From assembly GCA_017938645.1 (NCBI GenBank), contig JAGBBE010000043.1, positions 1 through 19,776 on the forward strand: a stretch of DNA of 19,776 nt, written 5' to 3'. The stretch is from Clostridia bacterium. GTDB taxonomy: Bacteria > Bacillota_A > Clostridia > Christensenellales > Aristaeellaceae. The translations under genes were made by a program, and so were the position numbers. Below the pieces are notes generated by a model. The model was given only the letters and a program-made list of their open reading frames with translations. It was not told where the DNA came from and made no database searches. How positions within the stretch are numbered: position 1 is the stretch's first letter; the number at the start of each line of letters is the position of its first letter. This document shows, piece by piece, positions 14,633 through 19,776 of this stretch.

Positions 14633-15520
14633 ATGGCTGACTTTGTCCTCAGCTGCTGTTCCACTGCTGATTTGAGCGAGCAGCATTTTCTTTCCCGCGA
14701 TATTCATTACATCTGCTTCCACTATATGCTCGATGATAAGACCTATCCTGATGATTTGGGAAAATCCATTCCCTTTGATCAGTTTTATCAGGCCATGGCT
14801 GACGGCGCGGAAACCCGCACCTCGCAGGTGAATGCAGAGGAATATGCGGAGTATTTCGAGTCGTTCCTCAAGGAGGGCAAGGACATTCTGCATGTATGCC
14901 TGTCCAGCGGCATCTCCGGCTCTTTTAACTCTGCCCGTGTTGCGCGCACTGAACTGGTGGAAAAATATCCGGATCGCAGGATCTATGTGGTTGATTCAAC
15001 GCTTGCTTCCTCCGGCTATGGCTTGCTGGTGGAAAAGCTGGCTGATCTGCGCGATGAGGGAATGGATCTGGAGCAGCTCTACAGCTGGGTGGAAGAAAAC
15101 AAGCTTAACTTCCATGCATGGTTTTTTTCTACCGACCTGACCTTCTACGTCAAGGGCGGACGCATCTCCAAGGCCAGCGGCTGGTTTGGCACGATGCTGC
15201 ATATCTGTCCGCTGCTCAACATGAACTTTGACGGCAAGCTCATCCCGCGTCAGAAGCTCCGCGGCAAAAACAAGGCCATCCGCGAGATTGTTGCGCAGAT
15301 GGAAAAGCATGCCCAGGACGGCCTTGACTACAACGGCAAGTGCTATATGTCCCACTCCGCCTGCCTTGAGGACGCTCAGGCGGTTGCAAGCCTCATTGAG
15401 GAGCGCTTTACCAAGCTTGACGGCAAGGTGCTCATCAACAACGTCGGCACTGTCATCGGCAGCCACACAGGCCCCGGTACTGTCGCTCTGTTCTTCTGGG
15501 GCGACAAGCGGGAAGATTGA
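14633..15520 (+). CDS. DegV-family fatty-acid-binding protein
   Basis: A 295-aa DegV/FakB-fold protein. Members bind a fatty acid for phosphorylation by fatty acid kinase FakA. The TSQV block (63-66), SSGISGSFNSA (91-101), the VVDSTLASSGYG segment and KGGRISKASGWFGTMLHICPLL are the expected family signatures. FakA is not in the window. The ATG at 14633 has AAAGGGG nine bases upstream; an in-frame ATT/ATG further upstream is not supported. The 44-base gap after truA with no terminator suggests the same transcript, which ends at the strong hairpin just after the stop. Confidence 0.9.
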   Translation: MADFVLSCCSTADLSEQHFLSRDIHYICFHYMLDDKTYPDDLGKSIPFDQFYQAMADGAETRTSQVNAEEYAEYFESFLKEGKDILHVCLSSGISGSFNSARVARTELVEKYPDRRIYVVDSTLASSGYGLLVEKLADLRDEGMDLEQLYSWVEENKLNFHAWFFSTDLTFYVKGGRISKASGWFGTMLHICPLLNMNFDGKLIPRQKLRGKNKAIREIVAQMEKHAQDGLDYNGKCYMSHSACLEDAQAVASLIEERFTKLDGKVLINNVGTVIGSHTGPGTVALFFWGDKRED

Positions 15521-15529
15521 TTCAAAACC

Positions 15530-15567
15530 AAAACGAACCCCATGCAGATCGCATGGGGTTCGTTTTT
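15530..15567. terminator. Bidirectional terminator after the DegV gene
   Basis: A perfect 15-bp stem (15531-15545 with 15551-15565) with loop AGATC, extended by A-T pairs, is followed by TTTT on the plus strand and TTTTGG-type T-rich sequence on the minus strand. It separates the convergent DegV and YwaF-like genes. Confidence 0.92.
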
Positions 15568-15569
15568 CA

Positions 15570-16325
15570 TCAGGATTTCAGGGCTGCCTTTTTGTCGCGC
15601 AGATACCACGGAAGATACGCCAGACCATACATCAGCGTAATCACCGCTGCCATAATTGTCAGCCGGAGTGCAAAGTTAGGCGGCAGAATATCCAGCACGG
15701 AGGGCGCAGCCTCAGGCCTTGCCATGTACAGGTAATTGGCGCCCGGGATCATCCGGTTCACCATGTAGGCAATGACTGCCATCACAACGAGCGCCGCATA
15801 GGACTTGAAGGCCGACTTGACCGTGGGGCGCATCTGATGCACAAAGATCATGTAGAACAGCGCGATATAGCCCAGCGTATGCTCCGACCAGAACTGGTAG
15901 TAGCGGAAGCGCGTCGGGCCGGTATAGGTGATAGGCGTGGGCGTAATGAGTGCAAACAGCGAACCCGACAGAAGCCAGAAGTAGCTGATATCAAACAGCG
16001 TCTGCTTTTTGCCGATCAGCATGTAGCTGGAGAAGATCACAGCCCAGCCGCACACGCCGATGGGCAGATTTTCCACCGGGCCAGGGTGCAGCCACGGTGA
16101 GCCGACCAGACGCCAGTAATAGGACATATCGGAGATGATCAGCGCAAACGCCAGAATCCAGCGCAGATGCTCTTCGTATTTGGAAGAACGGATCTGATCG
16201 CGTTTGCGGTAGATCAGCCAGATCACAGCCAGCATCACGAGGATGGGCAGGAAATGTGCCGGAGTAAACAGGGCGAATTCCTGCTCGGCGCCTTCGCCGA
16301 AAAAATAAACAAAAAACTCTTTCAT
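15570..16325 (-). CDS. YwaF-family integral membrane protein (TIGR02206-like)
   Basis: A 251-aa membrane protein with about seven hydrophobic segments. The N-terminal FALFTPAHFLPILVM opening, the loop ending in VENLPIGVCGWAVI (85-96, where the family usually shows LPLxLC, the Cys being kept at 92), and ITPTPITYTGP and FRYYQFWSEHTLGYIALFYMI match the YwaF family. This family may be related to TMEM164-type acyltransferases, which would make the Cys interesting, but no bacterial function is known to me. The ATG at 16325 follows AGGAG by eight bases. It has its own promoter and is monocistronic on the minus strand. Confidence 0.82.
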   Translation of the reverse strand: MKEFFVYFFGEGAEQEFALFTPAHFLPILVMLAVIWLIYRKRDQIRSSKYEEHLRWILAFALIISDMSYYWRLVGSPWLHPGPVENLPIGVCGWAVIFSSYMLIGKKQTLFDISYFWLLSGSLFALITPTPITYTGPTRFRYYQFWSEHTLGYIALFYMIFVHQMRPTVKSAFKSYAALVVMAVIAYMVNRMIPGANYLYMARPEAAPSVLDILPPNFALRLTIMAAVITLMYGLAYLPWYLRDKKAALKS

Positions 16326-16351
16326 ATGCAATACTCCTGCAATTTTTTACA

Positions 16352-16380
16352 ATTATAACATTCGCTCGGACTGATGGCAA
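16352..16380 (-). promoter_or_regulatory. Promoter of the YwaF-family gene
   Basis: On the minus strand, -35 TTGCCA (16375-16380) and a perfect -10 TATAAT (16352-16357) are separated by 17 bp, about 27 bp before the ATG. Confidence 0.78.
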
Positions 16381-16419
16381 GCTTTACCCCGGTATGGAAA
16401 GAAAAATGCAGACTGCAGA

Positions 16420-16448
16420 TTGAATCTGTCCAATGAAATGACTATAAT
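16420..16448 (+). promoter_or_regulatory. Promoter of the GHL10-like gene
   Basis: -35 TTGAAT (16420-16425) and a perfect -10 TATAAT (16443-16448) are separated by 17 bp, about 39 bp before the ATG. It is divergent from the YwaF-family promoter 40 bp away. Confidence 0.75.
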
Positions 16449-16486
16449 AAATAGAAAATCAGGACAAAAGAGAAGGGAAAATGACG

Positions 16487-17704
16487 ATGAACCATTATTT
16501 TGTATGGGTTGAAATTACGGCAAACCGAAATCTGATTCTGGATGGAGCGCGTTTTTCCGAGGCGATGGAACGCTGCGCAGAGTGTGGAATAGATTCTGTT
16601 ATCCTGAGCATTAAGGATACCTCCGGCTTTGTCCTGTATCCCAGTAAATATGCGGAACACTATTCAAAGTTTAACGACAGGTTTCAAAACACGGACTACC
16701 TGCAGCAGTGCCTGGAGATTGTTCACGAAAAAGGAATGAAGCTCTATGCTTCGTTCGATGTGTTCGCTGAAGGCAACAAAAAAAGAAGAAGTCCTTACAT
16801 GAAGGGCCTCAACCGTACAGGATGGATGTGTGAAGTTTACGGCCTGAATCAGGAGGACAAACCGGTTGTTCAGCTGATTGCAGATGAAACGCCGATTCAG
16901 ACAATTGGCTCCATTGATGACTTTGGCGAAGTGTTTGTCAATCCGGCCAATGACGAGGTTGTGGATTACGAGCTTTGTTTGATTGAAGAGGTCATAAATC
17001 GCTATGACATCGACGGAATCGTCCTCGACCGCGTAAGATATGTCGGGCTCAGCTCGGATTTCAGCCAGCTGTCGATCAACAAGTGGAAACAGGCCAGCGG
17101 CATTGAGGGTGAAATCGATCTTTCCGATATCTACAGGCTGAAGAAAATCGACGGCAAGGTTGAAATCGAATACGGTAAATACTTCGGTTCCTTCAATACC
17201 TTCCGTGCGCAGCTGATCTGTGACTTCATCCGCAAGGTGCGTCAACTGGTAGACCATGCCGATAAAAAGGTCGAGTTTCTGGATTATACCGGCTCCTGGT
17301 ATCCGCTGTATTACCTGATGGCGGCAAACTGGGCCTCTCCGGATCATCTGGAGGAGGCATATCCGGCCACCGATCCCGCTGAATATGCGAAAACTGGCTA
17401 TATCCGCTATGTCGACCGAATGCTTTCCGGGTTTTATTACGAAGATGTGGAAATCCGCGAGGCGAGGGAGCATCATAAACCGCAGGACTGGTACAGCGTG
17501 GAAGGCTCGGCGGATATTGCGTACGCAGTGACCAGGCGCGAAAAGCCCATTCTGGGCAGTCTGTATCTTCACCAGTATGCCGATCAGCCGGAGAATATCA
17601 CAAGAGCCATTGATATGTGCTTCAGCAAGTCGGATGGATGCATGCTCTTTGATTTGAGCTATCTGGTGCTCAATGACTGGTGGAAATATGCCGCCAGACA
17701 GTAG
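16487..17704 (+). CDS. GHL10/DUF187-like putative glycosidase
   Basis: A 405-aa protein with a TIM-barrel-like layout related to the glycosyl hydrolase-like 10 (DUF187, YngK) family. VWVEITANRNLI and GIDSVILSIKDTSGFVLYPS are the first strands, GMKLYASFDVF the next, and VNPANDEVVDYELCLIEEVINRYDIDGIVLDRVRY (151-185) is the family signature, with Asp181 at the end of a strand. A later LGSLYLHQYADQPENITRA strand and LFDLSY end the barrel. No signal peptide is present, so it probably acts in the cytoplasm. The ATG at 16487 has AGAAGGG nine bases upstream; ATG 16481 is in frame but very close. It stands alone with its own promoter and terminator. The substrate is unknown. Confidence 0.82.
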   Translation: MNHYFVWVEITANRNLILDGARFSEAMERCAECGIDSVILSIKDTSGFVLYPSKYAEHYSKFNDRFQNTDYLQQCLEIVHEKGMKLYASFDVFAEGNKKRRSPYMKGLNRTGWMCEVYGLNQEDKPVVQLIADETPIQTIGSIDDFGEVFVNPANDEVVDYELCLIEEVINRYDIDGIVLDRVRYVGLSSDFSQLSINKWKQASGIEGEIDLSDIYRLKKIDGKVEIEYGKYFGSFNTFRAQLICDFIRKVRQLVDHADKKVEFLDYTGSWYPLYYLMAANWASPDHLEEAYPATDPAEYAKTGYIRYVDRMLSGFYYEDVEIREAREHHKPQDWYSVEGSADIAYAVTRREKPILGSLYLHQYADQPENITRAIDMCFSKSDGCMLFDLSYLVLNDWWKYAARQ

Positions 17705-17734
17705 GAATAAAAACGGACATTTTGCATGCCTTTT

Positions 17735-17762
17735 GCCCATCCGCATGGCGGGTGGGCTTTTG
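17735..17762 (+). terminator. Terminator of the GHL10-like gene
   Basis: GCCCATCCGC (17735-17744) pairs with GCGGGTGGGC (17748-17757) with one G-T pair and a 3-base loop, followed by TTTTGT. It lies 30 bases after the GHL10-like stop. Confidence 0.82.
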
Positions 17763-17781
17763 TATTGGATAAAGGCATAGA

Positions 17782-17816
17782 AAAAGTCCTGAAATCACGT
17801 GGATTTCAGGACTTTT
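17782..17816. terminator. Second hairpin terminator, bidirectional
   Basis: A perfect 15-bp stem, AAAAGTCCTGAAATC (17782-17796) and GATTTCAGGACTTTT (17802-17816), with a 5-nt loop. It lies 20 bp after the first terminator, and its A/T ends can act as the tail in either direction, so it may also stop transcription from the LysR gene. Confidence 0.82.
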
Positions 17817-17855
17817 GATGTGAAATGACTCAAAAACTAATACAATTCCCGGCTA

Positions 17856-17884
17856 TCGTTTTGCAATAACCCTTTCGTTTTGCA
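17856..17884. repeat. 10-bp direct repeat TCGTTTTGCA
   Basis: TCGTTTTGCA occurs at 17856-17865 and 17875-17884, with a 19-bp period (9-bp gap). It directly precedes the TGGGTGCA array. Confidence 0.75.
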
Positions 17885-17885
17885 T

Positions 17886-17945
17886 TGGGGGCATTTGGGT
17901 GCAGGATGGGTGCAGCTGGGTGCAAACTGAGGCTCGGTGGGTGCA
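17886..17945. repeat. Phased TGGGTGCA repeat array
   Basis: TGGGTGCA occurs exactly at 17896-17903, 17907-17914, 17917-17924 and 17938-17945, with a one-mismatch copy, TGGGGGCA, at 17886-17893. Start-to-start spacings are 10, 11, 10 and 21 bp, all close to one or two helical turns, so the units face the same side of the DNA. The units themselves are read directly from the sequence; a protein-binding role is inference. Confidence 0.85.
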
Positions 17946-17960
17946 ACACCGAGCTTTCGT
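17932..17960 (+). terminator. Third hairpin, possible terminator
   Basis: GCTCGGTG (17932-17939) pairs perfectly with CACCGAGC (17947-17954) over a 7-nt loop, followed by TTTCGTTTT. The loop carries the end of the last TGGGTGCA unit. It may be a further terminator or part of the repeat array. Confidence 0.5.
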
Positions 17961-18028
17961 TTTCCTTTATAAAATTTCATTGATGTAAACACTGAGTTTC
18001 CTGTAAGGATCAAGGGTTACACATGGCT

Positions 18029-18883
18029 TTAGCATTTTGCGAGAAACAGATCTGCTTTGGGTTCTGCAACTGAACGGTTGATATAAACAAGATTAAATTC
18101 ACCAGTGATTTCCATGCCTTCCACTCTAAATGTTGCCAAGTCATCTCGGCAGTGGCTGATTGGTTCATATGCGAAAGTAATCAAATGATCCATTGCAACC
18201 AGGTCGCAAATAATAGAAAAATTACTGATGGACGAATGCCTGAAAAAGCTGTCCAGAGAATAACCTCTGGCTGCTACAGCCTGTTCCAGAAGCATGCGTG
18301 TTCCGGAACCTTTCTCGCGAACAATCAGGCTTTCTTGAAGCACTTCCTCAAGTGATACCGTTCTGCCTGCAAAAGAATGGCGACAGCTGCATATGCCCAT
18401 AAAGCTCTCTTTTTTATAAAGGCGATGCGGATACTTTTCCTTATCGAACACGCCTTCAATGATTGCAAAGTCCAATTCTCCCCGTTCGAGCATAAGAAGC
18501 AATGTTTCGGTATTGTCGACCAGCAGATCAATCTGATGATTTTCTTTCTTCAGGAAGTGACGCACCGTTGGCACAAGAACATATTCGCCTATGGTCTTGG
18601 TTGCTCCCACGCGCAGATGCAACATATCCGTTTGTACAAATCCGGCTCGAAGCTCCTGTTCTGCTACCCGTGTGCTGTCGATATGCCGTTTCAGCCGCTC
18701 CGCTTCAGGAGTTCTAAGCAAGCGATGCCCATCATAAACAAAGAGTTTTACGCCGTAATAATTCTCCAGATAGTGGATGTGCTGCGTCACGCCGGGCTGC
18801 GTCATTTGCAGACGCTCAGCAGTGCGGCGATAGTTCATTTCCTCGTACAGAGTCAGAAAGGTTTCAGTTCGGTAATCGAGCAT
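18029..18883 (-). CDS. LysR-family transcriptional regulator
   Basis: A 284-aa DNA-binding regulator. The N-terminal winged helix-turn-helix (about residues 1-60) contains AERLQMTQPGVTQHIHYLENYYGVKLF, the LysR recognition-helix pattern. A linker helix follows, and the effector-binding domain runs from about residue 90 (LRVGATKTIGEYVLVP, ELDFAIIEG, SLIVREKGSGTRMLLEQ). The VREKGSGTR segment is typical of CysB/YeiE-like anion-sensing regulators. It is divergent from the YeiH-family gene with a 110-bp gap that contains dyads and T-N11-A sequences, as expected for LysR control of its neighbour. The ligand is unknown; sulfur or another anion is a guess based on the neighbour. The predicted C-terminus is typical in length. 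Confidence 0.92.
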   Translation of the reverse strand: MLDYRTETFLTLYEEMNYRRTAERLQMTQPGVTQHIHYLENYYGVKLFVYDGHRLLRTPEAERLKRHIDSTRVAEQELRAGFVQTDMLHLRVGATKTIGEYVLVPTVRHFLKKENHQIDLLVDNTETLLLMLERGELDFAIIEGVFDKEKYPHRLYKKESFMGICSCRHSFAGRTVSLEEVLQESLIVREKGSGTRMLLEQAVAARGYSLDSFFRHSSISNFSIICDLVAMDHLITFAYEPISHCRDDLATFRVEGMEITGEFNLVYINRSVAEPKADLFLAKC

Positions 18884-18905
18884 AGCACACCATCCATAAT
18901 TTGAG

Positions 18906-18944
18906 ATTAATAGGTAATAACAAATGATAATTTCATTTTATCAT
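18906..18944. promoter_or_regulatory. LysR-type operator (two dyads) between regulator and transporter
   Basis: ATGATAA (18924-18930), a 7-bp spacer and TTATCAT (18938-18944) form a perfect 21-bp dyad that contains a T-N11-A motif (T at 18928, A at 18940). A smaller dyad, ATTA-N5-TAAT, lies at 18906-18918. The pair of sites matches the recognition and activation site layout of LysR regulators and overlaps the likely -35 of the YeiH-family promoter. Confidence 0.62.
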
Positions 18945-18960
18945 ATGGATGTGATATAAT
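18932..18960 (+). promoter_or_regulatory. Promoter of the YeiH-family gene
   Basis: A perfect -10 TATAAT (18955-18960) has a poor -35, TTCATT (18932-18937), at 17 bp. The weak -35 lies inside the LysR dyad, which is typical of a promoter that depends on activation. Confidence 0.6.
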
Positions 18961-18993
18961 CAAGCCTGTTATCAAGCGAAGAGGAGATTTACC

Positions 18994-19776
18994 ATGAAGA
19001 TCATGAAGCTGCTTCCCGGCATTGTGCTGCCGATTATCGTGGCGTTGCTGGCATGCTGGCTGGAGAGCCTGCTGCCCATCCATCTGATCGGCTCTGCGGT
19101 CATCGCCATGTTTATCGGCATGTTTCTCAACCAGTTCGTGCGCAGGACGGATGCGTTCGCCACAGGGCTGAAGTTCACCTCCAAGAAGATCTTGAAGTTT
19201 GCTATCATTCTGCTGGGCTTGTCACTGAACATCACTACCATCCTGCATGTGGGGCGGATGTCTCTGACGGTGATGGTCTTCACTCTGCTGACCTGTTTTG
19301 GCGGCGGATACTTCATCGGCAAGGCGCTGGGGCTGAACTGGAAGCTGTCCAATCTGATCTCCGCCGGTACGGGCATCTGCGGCGGCTCTGCCATTGCAGC
19401 CATCGCCCCCACCATCGACGCAAACGACAACGACGTGGCCTACGCCATGTCCGCCACCTTCCTGTTTGACATGGCGATGATCGTGCTGTTCCCGATCATG
19501 GGGCGTGCGCTGGGCATGACGGATCAGGCTTTCGGCATCTGGGCGGGCACGGCGGTGAACGATACCTCCTCCGTGGTAGCTACCGGTTATGCGTTTTCCG
19601 AGGCGGCAGGCGATTTCGCCACCATGGTCAAGCTGACCCGCACGCTGGCGATCATCCCCACGGTGATCGTGTTCGCCCTTGTGCAGCTGAACCTGAAGCG
19701 TAAGGAAGCCATGGCTCTCCAGCAGGACGGCAGTGCGCTTAAAGCTGAGTTCTCCATCAAGAAGATCTTCCCCTGG
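18994..19776 (+). CDS. YeiH-family putative sulfate exporter/membrane transporter, partial
   Basis: The first 261 residues of a multi-spanning membrane protein that runs off the window; full members are about 340-350 aa. The family (COG2855, TIGR00698, often labelled putative sulfate exporter) is recognised by the many hydrophobic helices and by two conserved polar motifs, GTGICGGSAIAAIAP (125-139) and GTAVNDTSSVVATGY (185-199). The start ATG is preceded by GAGGAG at a good distance. It is divergent from the LysR gene, the arrangement seen for yeiE/yeiH. The transported ion is not established for this protein; the sulfate label is mainly by annotation history. Confidence 0.9.
   Translation, partial: MKIMKLLPGIVLPIIVALLACWLESLLPIHLIGSAVIAMFIGMFLNQFVRRTDAFATGLKFTSKKILKFAIILLGLSLNITTILHVGRMSLTVMVFTLLTCFGGGYFIGKALGLNWKLSNLISAGTGICGGSAIAAIAPTIDANDNDVAYAMSATFLFDMAMIVLFPIMGRALGMTDQAFGIWAGTAVNDTSSVVATGYAFSEAAGDFATMVKLTRTLAIIPTVIVFALVQLNLKRKEAMALQQDGSALKAEFSIKKIFPW

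Larger units (their letters stand above)
17705..18028. other. Gene-free region between GHL10-like and LysR genes
   Basis: About 320 bases between convergent genes. They contain two strong hairpins (17735-17762, 17782-17816), a third 8-bp hairpin (17932-17954), a 10-bp direct repeat, and a helically phased array of TGGGTGCA units. No start-stop open frame of useful length was seen. A plus-strand frame is open from about 17824 to 17987 but lacks an ATG and a ribosome binding site. Confidence 0.7.

Noticed and set aside
17886..17945. CRISPR array
   Set aside because: Units are only 8 bp with 2- to 13-bp gaps, and there are no spacers of CRISPR length and no cas genes.
17824..17987. Possible remnant coding tail (integrase-like) in the plus frame with W-V-Q repeats
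   Set aside because: There is no start codon, no ribosome binding site and no conserved recombinase residue, so it cannot be called; it is kept only as an alternative reading of the repeat array.

Overview
The window looks like a chromosomal segment from a Bacillota (Firmicutes), most likely a gut-type clostridium. The evidence is the 3' end of a 5S rRNA, AGGAGG-type ribosome binding sites, canonical -35/-10 promoters, strong intrinsic terminators, a group II ECF transporter module followed by truA, a KtrAB-type potassium system, a DegV protein and an MscL that carries a zinc ribbon. The coding sequence is moderately GC-rich. No CRISPR array, tRNA, insertion sequence or complete mobile element was seen.

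Layout. 1-111: end of an rRNA operon and its terminator. 112-525: gene-free, with two copies of a ~91 bp repeat at a 110 bp period and a 14 bp tandem duplication. 526-2922 (+): a SAM methyltransferase, a GNAT acetyltransferase, and a membrane-anchored VanY-like protein that has lost its metal ligands. 2964-4806 (-): operon of uridine kinase, an alpha/beta esterase and a VOC (glyoxalase-fold) protein. 4972-7840 (+): KtrB/TrkH and KtrA/TrkA potassium uptake, then a carboxylesterase-like hydrolase. 7915-8364 (+): MscL with a zinc ribbon. 8415-10625 (-): an IlvD/Edd dehydratase and a small two-helix membrane protein. 10844-15520 (+): a tightly packed run of stand-alone riboflavin kinase, EcfA1, EcfA2, EcfT, TruA and DegV. 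15570-16325 (-): a YwaF-family membrane protein. 16487-17704 (+): a cytoplasmic-looking GHL10-type glycosidase-like protein. 17705-18028: gene-free, with three terminator hairpins and a phased TGGGTGCA repeat array. 18029-18883 (-) and 18994 to the window end (+): a LysR regulator divergent from a YeiH-family transporter, with operator-like dyads between them.

How the parts may work together. KtrB and KtrA form one potassium uptake system, and MscL nearby is the emergency release valve under hypo-osmotic shock; both serve turgor control. EcfA1, EcfA2 and EcfT form the shared energising module for vitamin uptake. Its overlap with a riboflavin kinase suggests co-expression of vitamin import with FMN trapping, although no substrate-binding S component lies in the window. 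LysR and YeiH form the usual regulator/target pair. Three of the convergent gene pairs are separated by a single near-perfect hairpin that can terminate both strands.

The observations most worth following are the degenerate VanY-like protein, the helically phased TGGGTGCA array, the riboflavin kinase-ECF linkage, the MscL zinc ribbon and the LysR/YeiH operator. All family assignments rest on reading motifs by eye; no database search was run.
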